DNA of 64,000 nucleotides from Monomorium pharaonis (taxonomy: Eukaryota; Arthropoda; Insecta; Hymenoptera; Formicidae): positions 3,654,763 to 3,718,762 of the forward strand of contig NC_050477.1 in the NCBI RefSeq assembly GCF_013373865.1. Reading direction: 5' to 3'. The translations under genes were made by a program, and so were the position numbers. Of this stretch, positions 49,401-60,240 are shown piece after piece (position 1 is the first letter of the stretch; every line of letters starts with the position of its first letter). The notes under the pieces were generated by a model that did no database searches, was not told the origin of the DNA, and saw nothing but the letters and a program-made list of their open reading frames with translations.

Positions 49401-51450
49401 TAAAATTATTGGGTGCTTCCGCGCTATTCGACATCGTTGTACGTTTCGTGGAAGATGATTTTGGTATTTTCGAAATGACTAAATCTCGTAAGGACTCGTT
49501 AGTTCGTTGCTCACACTCCATTTCAAGTTCACATGCTATACTTTTCTCCGAGTCTCGCGCGGGACAACGTAGCGCAAGTTTTGATCGCAAGTCAACGATT
49601 AATCTCGATATACCCTCTGTCAAAGCACACTTTTCCGACAGGCATTTTGCACTTGTCGATAATACATTTTCCAGATCCTTTACAATCACATGTTCAATAA
49701 TTATATCTCTTTTACATTCCAATGTATCGCCAGAATTGGCGAAATCGGTCTGAGCTTCTATTGGCAAATCAAGGGCAAAGATAAACGACGCTTTTTCATT
49801 GCTGATCTGTCGATCCACTTGAAACCCTTGTGTCGTATCGTCGTTCTCCCGTTGATTCTCATCCAATTGTAAATCGTACGCTAAAGAGGATGGCGTCTCG
49901 TATCTCGTACCTTTGCCGTAACATTTTAAATTTTCCAATTCTGCATTAAGCTCATCGTTTTGATCTCGCAAAAGAGTCACTTCGGACTGCAACTGTTTAA
50001 TACGATCGACGAAAAAGGTAACTTGCTCCTGTTGCTTGGTTTCTATATTTTGTATCTCATCGTGCTCTGCGTCTAATACTTTGATTTGAGTTAACAAATC
50101 GTTATTAGATAACCGCAACTTTTCAATCTGACTAAGAAGAGTTTTATTTTCCGCCTCGAGCATTTGACTCTCTCGTAAAATGTTGACAACTTTATTCTTC
50201 ATATCGTGATTCTCCTTTTGTAGCGTCTGTAACTGATCATCCTTCGATTTGAGTGCCGCAGCGTCCATCTCTCGTTCCATGTTATATTGATCCGATAATT
50301 CTTTCGTGATTTCGGCATAACGCTGTTCACTCTGTCTCTGCATGTCTTTCCTTATCTTCTCCAATTCAATATGATACTCGTCAATCTCCTGCGCCAACGA
50401 ATTCGCTCGTTCGTTGGCCTCTAACGTGTCGGTCCGCATCTTTTCTCTTTCCACCTTCATGTTTTCTATTACAGCGATTAGATTGCGTTGTTCATCTTGA
50501 TGGACAATCATCATTTCTCGTAATAAACTAATATGAGCCTGAATGCTACTATTATCTAGTGATTCATTCAAATTTTTGAGTTCGTCGCATACAATGGTCG
50601 TTATTTCCGCGAGACTTGTATTCAAAGCATCGAGAGCTCCACTCGAGGACGATAGCATTTGTGCTTTTGCACTAGAGACACCAGTGATTTTTCCAATCTT
50701 CTTATCCAAATCTCCGTTAGTTTGTAGCAGACTAATTTTATGAGAAGGACATGTATTAAAATCTAATGTATTTATATCGCAGTTTATGTTAGTAATACTA
50801 CTGCGAGATGCAACATTCTCTCGCAAAGTGAGACCTCTACTTGTTCTAGTTTGAAATATAATTACGAACTCATCAAAGCTTATCAATCCATCACAATTGT
50901 GATCGAGACTCTCAAAGATAGATTCCGTTATTTGTTTCGGAAGTTGTGGAATTTCTAAGCAATTTGATATAAATTGTATTGTCGCAGGATCCGCGTTTCC
51001 CATTAAATAAACCTTAATTTTCTCCCATAAGTGTATCAGTCTATTCTCATCCATTCTAACGCCAGCTTTCATATCTCGAGGATGAGCCCTCGAAACTAGT
51101 GGTAAGCTCATTACCGATGGTAAATCTTGACTTTTATCGACATCAACATTGCACATATTTAAATTATAGTATGGTTGTTGTACAGTATGTTGCTTCGTGC
51201 TCATTAAACCTTGAGATTTTTTCAACAAGAGTAATAAACCATCTCTGAATTCCTGAAAGGATATCGTTTGTTTATTCGGATGATGTTTGCAAATGCACAA
51301 TTTCAATTCCTCAATCAATTCGTCAAGGTGTAATTTATTGCAAATAGAAAACAGATTCTCTTCATCCAGTTCATCCTCTCCTTTTGACAAACAGCTTTCA
51401 AATACAGCAAAAAGCTGTTGCTCATAAAGATCACTGCTATGCTCAGCCAT
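46401..51450 (-). CDS. Bsg25D: Bsg25D/ninein-like EF-hand coiled-coil centrosomal protein
   Basis: Exons in transcription order are 51450-48934, 48796-48118, 47003-46903 and 46538-46401, giving 1,144 residues with phases closing. The N-terminus MAEHSSDLYEQQLFAVFESC begins a calmodulin-like region. A canonical EF-hand loop near residue 183 (DHNCDGLISFDE) has the metal-binding D, N, D and final E positions. From about residue 275 on the protein is mostly coiled coil (LAQEIDEYHIELEKIRKD, QLTERCQELERSLDLLKAE), with a polar linker in between. A second coil (MKFYTQERKKRHLQRYIKQQ) ends the second exon. This is the layout of ninein and its fly relative Bsg25D, which act in microtubule anchoring at centrosomes. 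Paralogue choice (ninein or ninein-like) cannot be settled here. The 1.1-kb intron before the third exon carries a long inverted repeat. Confidence 0.83.
47031..48019. mobile_element. ~990-bp long-inverted-repeat element in Bsg25D intron
   Basis: TCAAAGGAGGATGTTAAAAA and TTTTAACATCCTCCTTTGA are the outer ends. Similarity between the arms extends inward for at least 350 bp (CAAAACCCAAATG side against ACAAATAGGTTTTG, GTATTGAGCCATTAC against its complement). The middle is T-rich with no open frame. It lies wholly inside an intron. Confidence 0.82.
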
Positions 51451-52041
51451 GTCTCTCCTTTATTATTTCCTAATTGATGTTAATCTTCATAACATATCTG
51501 CAACAAGTAATAGTAGCAATTTTGCATTATGTAGATACAGATACATGTGTACACGTGCCCGCATGTGTAATTTCAAATTACAAGAAAAAGGTTTGAAGTT
51601 ATTTACTTGTATAATAAACTTAATTATATTTATAGTTTATAAAGAATTATTTCTATTACCTCTAATAATTTTTGTACTTCCAATTACTGAACAGAAGGTA
51701 AAAAATTTTTGCAAAAACTGCTACACACTGGAATATAAACAAATCTTTATTTATTTTTGGTAGTAATGTTGAAATCTGACTCATATTTGTATTTCCCTCT
51801 TTTATATAATACAATTTCAATTCAAAGATAAAGGTCTTTGTTACTGCTGCTAAATTATCATTAATTTTGATCATGAACATATAAATTGAAAACTTATTCA
51901 TGTTCTAAATATCCGAGATCATGTAATAGATACTGAAGAAAATAATGGAAAACAAATAAAAATGCAATTATATTATTTTGTTTAAAACGTTGAACAAAAC
52001 ATGTATAAAATATACATGCATGAAAAATTATATTACATCAA

Positions 52042-52320
52042 AGGTCGGTTGTTCCAACTTCTTGGTAAACTTACCTACTCAGATAAATATATGTTCTTTA
52101 TTTATTTAAGAAAATAAATGAAGATAGACACATGCTTACCTGGGCCGCGATTCTGTAACTCGTTAAGAGGTGTCGGTATCGTTATATTGTCGTTGCGCAG
52201 CTTTTTTACCATATAAAATATCTGCGCGACAACTGTATAACCATACCGATACCTCTTAACGAGTTACAGAATCGCACTACAGGTAGGTAAATTTACTAAG
52301 AAGTTGGAACAACCGGTCCT
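52042..52320. mobile_element. Foldback w with an r hairpin inside
   Basis: The outer ends AGGTCGGTTGTTCCAACTTC and complement enclose an inner palindrome at 52142-52275 (GCGATTCTGTAACTCGTTAA and complement, loop with GTTGCGCAGCTTTTTT). The inner element recurs, diverged, at 60791-60930 in a CNOT10 intron. Confidence 0.83.
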
Positions 52321-52339
52321 AAGTATTATCAATTGTCAA

Positions 52340-52500
52340 GGCCATTGCATGTAAAATTTCCGTAATCGTAATCGTAAGATTTCGACCAATCATATTGCTC
52401 AAATGAGCCGTAATCGACCGAATTAACCAATCGTGCTTAATTGAAATTACTCAATTTCTTATGGTAATGACTACAGAAATGTACATACAATGGCTTTTAC
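52340..52500. mobile_element. Diverged hairpin element with central CCAATC words
   Basis: GCCATTGCATGTAAAATTTC pairs imperfectly with the sequence ending TACAATGGC. Centre-proximal words are CGACCAATCATATTG and ACCAATCGTG. Older and more decayed than its neighbours. Confidence 0.6.
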
Positions 52501-52836
52501 AGATCGATTGTAACCTAATAATTCTCTATTAAAGTGCGTATTACTATAACATTATTTTTTACAATACTAACTGCTATAAATTAAGCAGATTTTTGAATGC
52601 TCCTATTTAAATAACGTATCGTATTTAATAATACAGAAGCTTTAAAACACGAAATAACGATAGTCACCTATTTTCAAACATATTAGACTCGATACTAGAG
52701 TGTACTAGAGTTCTCAAACCATAAGACTAACTCCGACCAACTTTGACTAGCTCTAACAACCATCAACAACCATCGACTGACTCAGCTGTGTTCCAAAACG
52801 TTATCCGATTGTGTTCTCGGGCTCCCATTGGATCTG

Positions 52837-53012
52837 GGGCTCGATTCTTGAATTCATTCGCAAAAAAACGTATGCGCAAATACCCGCTCTAACAGAAAAG
52901 TTGCAAGTTTATTGGTTAAAAGCCATACGATAGCCAATAAATTTTCAACTTTTCTGTAAGAACAGAATTTGCGAATACGTTTCTCTTGCAAATGAATTCA
53001 AGAATCGAGCCC
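52837..53012. mobile_element. Hairpin MITE family b, copy 5 (CTG duplication)
   Basis: An uninterrupted 176-bp element with CTG directly on both sides (52834-52836, 53013-53015). Confidence 0.92.
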
Positions 53013-53056
53013 CTGTTCGCGTCACATATGGCCCCGACATGCTCCTATTCACCTTA

Positions 53057-53184
53057 ATGGTATATCCACACAAACTTGCATAAGTATATACATAAGAAAA
53101 TTGATTGGTCTACAAGCACTTACATAAGAAAGTAGACCAATCAAATTCCTTATGCGCTTATGCAAGTTTGTGTGGATATACCAT
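53057..53184. mobile_element. Hairpin element family q, copy 2
   Basis: ATGGTATATCCACACAAACT and AGTTTGTGTGGATATACCAT are perfect complements. The inner stem has TTGATTGGTCTACAAGC. Other copies are at about 45345 and 58787. Confidence 0.9.
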
Positions 53185-54380
53185 TAGAGCCTTAGTCCAG
53201 ATCTACAATAGGTGTAGTAAGGGCCACCGCACAAACTCTTCCATAACGCGTTATGTTACGTTAAGTACTCCATACGAACCTAAGTTGTACTTAAAATTTA
53301 ACTTAAATCAACGCACAAAGAAATCCTTAACGTAAGAACTTAAGAACTTACGTTAAAAGTTTCTTTGTGCGTTGATGTAAGTTTAATTTTAAGTACGAAC
53401 TTAGGGCCACCGCACAAACTCTTCCATAACGCGTTACGTTACGTTAAGTGCTCCATAAACCTAAGTTTGTACTTAAAATTAAACTTACATCAACGCACAA
53501 AGAAACTTTTAACGTAAGTTCTTAAGTTCTTACGTTAAGAATTTCTTTGTGCGTTGATTTAAGTTAAATTTTAAGTACAACTTAGGTTCGTATGGAGTAC
53601 TTAACGTAACGTAACGCGTTATGGAAGAGTTTGTGCGGTGGCCCTAAGCCTTATGCCATAAGGAATAAAGGTGGAAGCACATAAAATTACAGGAGCCATA
53701 AGGCAGAATGCAGAAACCATAGCGCATGCGCTATAGTATTACATTTTACCATGGACAGATAGGACGGCCGGGATTCATAGACCGATCTTAAGCTCAAGCA
53801 TTGTCTTAAGTCTAGCTTCGAGCCGACTTGAAACTTACTTAACCAATGAAATAACAGCATTGACGTCTCAAGATCATGCTTAAGCTGGAACTTGAATAAG
53901 ATTCGACTATGGCCGGTATTCATAGTCAAATCTTATTTCAAGATCGTCTCAAGCAATGTCTTAAGATGCTAATACGGCTCTGTGATTGGTTGATGGCATC
54001 TTAAGACAGTACTTAAGATGATCTTAAATATAAGACCCGACTATGAATACCGGCCATAGTCGGATCTTATATTTAAGATCATCTTAAGTACTGTCTTAAG
54101 ATGCCATCAACCAATCACAGAGCCGTATTAGCATCTTAAGACATTGCTTGAGACGATCTTGAAATAAGATTTGACTATGAATACCGGCCTATGAATTCCG
54201 GCCATAAAGTAATACCATAGCGCATGCGCTATGGCTTCTGCATTCTACCTTATGGCTCCTGTAATTTTATGTGCTTCCACCTTTAACCAATTATATTCGA
54301 TTATTCTTCTCATATTCGATTATAATTGGTCAATTTCTTATGGCATAAGGCTTACTACACCTATTGTAGATCCGGCCTTA
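53185..54380. mobile_element. Four-layer nest of hairpin elements (p > s and t > u > k)
   Basis: The outer p ends are GATCTACAATAGGTGTAGTA and complement near 54360. Inside are s (53221-53644, GGGCCACCGCACAAACTCTT and complement) and t (53667-54285, GTGGAAGCACATAAAATTAC and complement). In t sits u (about 53765-54203, GGCCGGGATTCATAGACCG). Close to the right end of u sit two k copies head to head (about 53931-54190, GCCGGTATTCATAGTC), bordered by CTATG on both sides. Confidence 0.8.
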
Positions 54381-54528
54381 CAATCTTAAGACATGTTTTA
54401 TGATTTAAGTCTTATGTCTTGAAGCAACGCACAATAACTGCCTCGTGTCTTAATGGCAATATTTTTTGCCTTTTTTTGTCGTCTTCGATATTGCCATTAA
54501 GACACAAGACACAAAACAGTTAAGGCCC

Positions 54529-54667
54529 TCACACATGAATTGACATAACCGTAACAGTAAGGTTCGACCAATCACCTACTTGAATTAGCCGGTTACGGTT
54601 ATGGTCGCCCAATCCGACGCGTCAAAACCTTACGTTATGGTCATGTCAATTCATGTGTGAGGGCCTT
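54529..54667. mobile_element. Hairpin element family g, copy 2
   Basis: Ends GGCCCTCACACATGAATTGA and complement. TTAA borders the left side, but the right side reads TTTA. A half copy remains at about 59825-59865. Confidence 0.85.
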
Positions 54668-54711
54668 TAGAGCCAAAGCACAAAACATGGCGTAATGATT
54701 AAGACAGTCGT

Positions 54712-54833
54712 ATGGTCTGTTCTTTCTAGCTGCACTGTTGCACTGGTGCAATAAGTTAAAGTAAGACAAGTATATTTTTTCTCATTCTAACTTATTGCAC
54801 CAGTGCAGCAGTGCAGCTAAAAAGAACAGGCCT
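54712..54833. mobile_element. Hairpin element family l, copy 2
   Basis: GGTCTGTTCTTTCTAGCTGC pairs with GCAGCTAAAAAGAACAGGCC. The inner stem has CACTGGTGCAATAAGTTA. Confidence 0.85.
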
Positions 54834-54884
54834 GTAGTCGTAGACGTAGACAACGCACAAGCTTGTCGCACTACGACCTTTGAG

Positions 54885-55217
54885 TATATATACATGAAGG
54901 AGAAATTGCTATGGTTTCATGTAGATCGAAAGTGTGTCCAAGATCTGTGCGAGAGAGAAAGGTATATCATGATACTCGCTTTCTCTGCGCATGCGTTAAT
55001 ATCATTATCTGCACCGCAGTTTCAACACTTCTTGTGCACTTTTGTACTTAATTACGAATTGTATATGTGTGAAACATACAATGCCAGCCATTGTACATAT
55101 AGCGTTTGACACATGCGCAGAGAGAGCAAGTATCATGATATACCTTTCTCTCTCGCACAGATCTTGGACACACTTTCAGTGCTGGCATTCCTCATTCATG
55201 TATATATACTCAAAGAT
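54885..55217. mobile_element. ~330-bp inverted repeat with ~120-bp arms
   Basis: Both arms contain TGTATATATACTCAAAG-type ends, TCTTGGACACACTTTC and GCATGCGCAGAGA. A solo arm lies at 36438-36560. The predicted peptides through the arms are antisense shadows of each other. Confidence 0.78.
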
Positions 55218-55768
55218 AGTAACCTAATTATAAGACGCCTCGTATGCGTGCTTAGCATGAAAAATCGTATCGTATGTCGAAGGTTTAAAACTATTGAAAA
55301 TGAGCTCTGATGGTAAATGAAGAGCGATGACATTATCACCTATGGATAGACATTTGTGATCGTTAATATAAATTATATAATTGTTAATTTATTAATTATT
55401 AAGAGATATAAACATTCAAACATTATTAAATTCATGACTTTTATTATAAATATTTTATACATAAATATGCGTACTTATAATGCTATAATATATTATATAC
55501 AGCTGTAAAATTACAATTACAATTTTGTACAATTATCATCTTTATTATCAAAATTTGGATGACAGCATTAAAATTGCAATTTTAAATAAAAATTGAGTAT
55601 TATTGAGTGTTAAATACATATTAGTTTCTTACTTTTAACATAGACGATTGCCGAAGAGATGCTATTAAAAACAAACGATTTAATGGAAAGTTGGCTGCAG
55701 CGGAAATCGCCACTTTTTTGCTTATTTTAAAAATGTCACTATTGTTAGAGACCGATCATATTTGCGTT

Positions 55769-58331
55769 TTATAATCTTTTTGATATGTCATTAGCATTTT
55801 CTTTACTATCTGCAATTCGTGAACCAAATTGAAAAGCTCTTTTAGGAAAGTTCGCTGTACAATGAAAACCAATCTTACAGGCTAGCAAACGTAGTAGTAA
55901 TTTATCTCCCAATCCACTTGGCATTTTCTCAGTTGGATAACATCTGCCAATGATTTTATATAATCATTCATATTATATACAAATAGCCTAATTATTGTAT
56001 TTATTGTTTATCATTATTTATATTTACCTCTCCCATGGTTTTGTATGTTGCACATATTTCACCAAATTTTCGTCCAAGTATGGCAAACGAGACTGCTTTC
56101 CATGATCAGAAATGATCCGATCGTCGCGACCTAAATTTCTTTCGGAGATCCTGGCTAATTCGTTATTTAATTCTTGTACCAGTGCATCCCAACCTTTGTG
56201 TCTCAATATAGTTCTATGTCTCATGTATCCACCAAATAATTCATCGGCACCTATTCCCAGAAGCAGAATTCTGCATGGCGACTCGTACGCTTCGTTACCT
56301 GGATAGAGAAGACCTTTCGCTCGGCTTGCAAACCACATAGCGCATCCTAGACTTTCATCCAGTATCGTACACAATGGATACAATAAATCAGAAATTCGCA
56401 ACGTACGATACAGTTGTAGTTCCACTTGCGAAACGTTACACTGAAATAAGCATTTGGTAATCAGAACAATCAGTAATTAAAAAAGTTCCATAAAAATCTT
56501 TTTTTCTTTTTTCCAACAAAAATATTTCAGAACATAGACACCATACTTGTATAAAATTCCATTTCCTATTGGGACAAATTCGCAACAATTCGGAATAAGT
56601 TTGTCGTCCTGTCTTTCTATCTGGTACGTCATATCTCTGCGTTACAGTCCCTTTCTCACTGTTCGCCGTATTCTGGCTTTTGCTCGCAAGTTTTTCAAAC
56701 GCCACATTAATGAGATCGATACTTTCGTCTTTTGAAACGTATTTGTCAGCTATCGCTGTTAAAATGGCCGAATCTAGGCCACCAGAAAATAATATACCAA
56801 TTTTGGAATGAGTGCAAGTGACACTTTCGCCATTTAGCACAATTTTGATACAGTCCTTACAATAATTTGGTTTCTTTTTTACTCTAACTTTCACAGACTG
56901 ATGCAACAATTCCATCAAACATTCGACTCTGTCATTTACTTCTCGATTTTTCAACAGATATTGCAATACTTGATTAAAATCTTTATTACATGGTACATTT
57001 TCTAGATATTCCACATCTTTGGGATCGGGATGCAGATGTGGATTTGTTAGCATTGATCGACATGTTTCTAATATAGTATCTTTAATGTCAATATCTACTT
57101 TTAAATTTATCTCCAATACTTCAATAATATCCGTGAATCTCAAGTCAAGTTCTTTCCATGGATAACATGCTAAATTTATTTGTGATGCATTTAAATTCAT
57201 TGCAAAGATACCTATAGCTGGTACTTCTACAATTCCTTTAATTTTCTTATTTGCAACCGAAGTTAAAGTCAATGAATTGGCACTGTTATCTACTTTTAAA
57301 AGCAAACTGTGTCGTCCGATAATATCTCGTCCAAAGTATAACATATTGTTCGACTTTTGATAGTATACCAAGCTATAAGGGCCTTGGATTTTTCGAAGCA
57401 CAGATATGATATCTGTAGTTGATTGTAATTCAGCCAGAAGAACATCTGTATCGCAAACATCAGTTTTTGCCTAAAACAAACAGGATTGTTATAATTTGTT
57501 CAAGTTTGTTGCAATTATATACACATGCATGCATGTGTGTGTGTGTGTGTGTGTATAACTGCATAGATATTTTTGACTATCTACATTTTTTGTCCAAAGC
57601 ATAGAAAAGATTCTATATTAAATCTTCTTTATAAATCAGCACAAGAGAGTTCAGCTCTATCTATATTTATTTTTACATATTGCAATTTTGCTTTAGATTA
57701 TCTATACACTGCATTAAAGTAAAACCTATTTTAAATGACAAATTTGTTTGAGCCTTTTACTGGAAAAGTTTTGGTTCACATAAATCACATATGTTTTACA
57801 TACCAAACAACCTGAAAAAATATCTCCATTCCAAAGTAACAAGTTATCATTATCATCCATAACTGGCTGCATTGTAATTCTTGATCCTTGCATCCATAAT
57901 ACCGCGGCAACAAAATGTCCATGCCAGTTCTGACTCAACATCAAATGTTTCTCCATTAAATAATCAGGACCTCGAGCAGCTATTACATCTTTGCAAATAT
58001 TCCACTAAAACGGATTCATGATATATATACAGGGTGTCCCAAAACATGTGGGTCAACGCTCGTGAAAAGGTAGAAGGGATCGAAATGAACATAAAAGTCC
58101 AATATTGTCTTGGGTTAGGTCCACCAATAATCGAGGTATTAATTTTTCAAATTATGCAAATGAGAGCGCACTGAGGAAAGAGCTCGATCCGCTCGAGCCA
58201 TAATATGGAAAAAAATCTATCGTGAATGTATGATAAGCTTTTATTATTTACTGTTCACAATTACGATAGAAATTAATCATCTCGATCCATTTTATACCTT
58301 TTGACGAGTGTTGACCCACATGTTTTAGGAC

Positions 58332-58372
<41 letters not shown>

Positions 58373-58685
58373 AATAAATATATAAATAATATAAAAATAT
58401 ATATATTAGAGGGAAAACACTTAATTTACACATTATGTTTATTATAATTGAAAAGTTTAACAAGTTCTTGCTTAATTACATAATTTTTGCAATAAAAAAT
58501 ACAAATAGAGAATTAAATTCACAAAAAAAAAGAAATATGCTTTACACGTTGAAAGTTTTAGGGCTTGATCAATCTTATAGTATATATTTTTAACACAAAC
58601 AATTGGTCACACGTTATATCCATACCTGTTTAGAAGATTCGGAATCCTGTCCAGGTTGATATATGGAACAAAATATTCCGCACAT
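55769..58685 (-). CDS. ASNSD1: Asparagine synthetase domain-containing protein 1
   Basis: Exons in transcription order are 58685-58626, 58004-57804, 57470-56547, 56440-56028 and 55943-55769, giving 590 residues with all phases closing. The start MCGIFCSIYQ places cysteine at position 2, the class II glutamine amidotransferase nucleophile. The N-terminal half is the glutaminase-like domain (RGPDYL, GPYSLVYY, LYFGRDIIGRHSLLL). The C-terminal half is the synthetase domain, with the PP-loop SGGLDSAILTAIADKY and GADELFGGYMRH. Length and domain order match animal ASNSD1 (about 640 residues). The catalytic motifs look intact, but the substrate of ASNSD1 is not well established. A mariner-like MITE lies in intron 1. 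The gene is divergent from CNOT10 across a 1.5-kb hairpin cluster. Confidence 0.95.
58029..58338. mobile_element. Mariner-like MITE with 28-bp terminal inverted repeats
   Basis: The left end AGGGTGTCCCAAAACATGTG continues to GGTCAAC, and the right end is its complement with one or two mismatches. TA dinucleotides border both sides within TATATA tracts. The 310-bp interior lacks a transposase frame. It lies in ASNSD1 intron 1. Confidence 0.8.
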
Positions 58686-58786
58686 TGTGATACCGCTGGA
58701 TACCGCGCCGGCACAAGTCAAACAGAAATACTATAATTCTATTATTGCAAAATAAATATAAAGACTATTCTACAATACATGGAGTA

Positions 58787-58936
58787 ATGGTATATCCACA
58801 CAAACTTGCATAAGCGCATAAGCATATACATAAGAAAATTGATTGGTCTACAAGCACTTATATAAGAAAATAGACCAATCGAATTTCTTATGCATATGCT
58901 TATGCGTTTATGCAAGTTTGTGTGGATATACCATAA
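58787..58936. mobile_element. Hairpin element family q, copy 3
   Basis: ATGGTATATCCACACAAACT and complement. It is longer than copy 2 by an extra CGCATAAGCATA word in each arm. Confidence 0.9.
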
Positions 58937-58952
58937 GGGCCATCGCACACAA

Positions 58953-59111
58953 AGGCCGGAATTCATAGTCGAATCTTATTCAAGTTCCAGCTTAAGCACG
59001 ATCTTGAGACGTCAATGCTGTTATTTCATTGGTTAAGTAAGTCTCAAGTCGGCTCGAAGCTAGATTTAAGACAATGCTTGAGCTTAAGATCGGTCTATGA
59101 ATCCCGTCCAA
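58953..59111. mobile_element. Hairpin element family u, copy 2
   Basis: GGCCGGAATTCATAGTCGAA pairs with the right end ATGAATCCCGTCC. The inner stem is CTTAAGC/CTCAAG-rich, with TTCATTGGTTAAG at the centre. It shows the intact structure of the u copy that is interrupted at 53.8-54.2 kb. Confidence 0.82.
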
Positions 59112-59112
59112 A

Positions 59113-59373
59113 GAGTGCGTTCGGGGAGACGCTATTATGCCCAGTCTACAATGAGTCGTTGGTCGTTGGTCGTAAGAAATTTAACCAATTATGTTCGGTT
59201 ATTCTTCTCTAAGATCAACTGTGATTGGTTAAATTTCTTACGACCAACGACCAACGACTCATTGTAGACTAGGCATTAGCGCTACCAAGCATCAGTCCAT
59301 CTTCATTACTCATTAAAAGTAAAACAAGGATAAACTGATGCTGATAGCGCTAATAGCGTCACCCCGAACGCAC
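59113..59373. mobile_element. GGSTGCGTTC-type hairpin y with an inner hairpin
   Basis: Outer ends AGTGCGTTCGGGGAGACGCT and AGCGTCACCCCGAACGCACC. The loop shows AACAAGGAT. The inner insert at about 59141-59272 (AGTCTACAATGAGTCGTTGG and complement) has GTGATTGGTTAAATTTC near its centre. Confidence 0.82.
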
Positions 59374-59390
59374 CCAAAATGACATAAGCT

Positions 59391-59695
59391 GGGGTGCGTT
59401 CAGATTTCTCACCCGAGTGTCCTCAGGTGTAGATTTATCCTTGTTTAACATTCAGTAAATAACAAGGATAAAATGATACCAGGAAACACTCGGGTGGGGA
59501 ATCTGGGGCTCGATTCTTGAATTCATTTGCAAGAGAAACGTATTCGCAAATTCTGTTCTTACAGAAAAGTTGAAAATTTATTGGTTATCGTATGACTTTT
59601 AACCAATAAACTTGCAACTTTTCTGTTAGAGCGGGTATTTGCGCATACGTTTTCTTGCGAATGAATTCAAGAATCGAGCCCCTGAACGCAGCCCT
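59391..59695. mobile_element. GGSTGCGTTC-type hairpin z with family b copy 6 in its terminal repeat
   Basis: The left end GGGGTGCGTTCAGATTTC pairs with GGAATCTG and AACGCAGCC, which are separated by family b copy 6 (59506-59681). CTG is present on both sides of the insertion (59503-59505, 59682-59684). The z loop has ATCCTTGTT and AACAAGGAT. Confidence 0.88.
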
Positions 59696-60240
59696 GCATA
59701 AGCATAGCATAAGACCGTTGAACCAATCAGTTCTTAATATAAAGTCGCCATATTGATATACGTAAGATGTTTATTGGCCTAGAGCTCTTAAGGGTCATCT
59801 ACAATGGAGTGTTTTAGCCGTAAAGGCCCTCACACATGAATTGACATAACAGTAAGGTTAAAGGTTCGGAACAGTTCGGTGTTTCTGATATGAACGATTC
59901 AGTAATGTGAACGAAATTTTGAAATATTTTGTTTCTTATACGGAAATCAAGCCTCTTTAGAACTATTAGGAAACAGAAATTGAGAATAAAAGACAAAAAG
60001 ACTTAATAAAATTTTGGTGTGCATTATCAGTAACAAAAATTAATATTATAATTGTCTCCATTGAGCAGTATTTAAACTATTGTATGTGTTAATCTACTAA
60101 TGACACAAAAGGCACAAAAAATAAATAATGAAATAATCAATATGAATACATGAACATGTGGGAATTGGATCAGAGATTCAAATAAAAGATTCATAATCAA
60201 TGTGTAATTTGTTTCCTAGCATTCATAGGTCAGCGTCATT

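Larger units (their letters stand above)
51451..55768. other. Bsg25D promoter side and element cluster to ASNSD1 3' end
   Basis: No gene is present. The first 600 bp are AT-rich and probably hold the Bsg25D promoter. From 52042 to 55220 the sequence is mainly nested hairpins, listed separately. About 55290-55768 is AT-rich ASNSD1 downstream sequence. Confidence 0.8.
58686..60240. other. Divergent ASNSD1/CNOT10 promoter interval with hairpin cluster
   Basis: No gene is present. Elements occupy 58787-59700 plus a half g copy at about 59825-59865. The last 370 bp before CNOT10 are AT-rich and element-free and probably hold its promoter. Confidence 0.82.
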
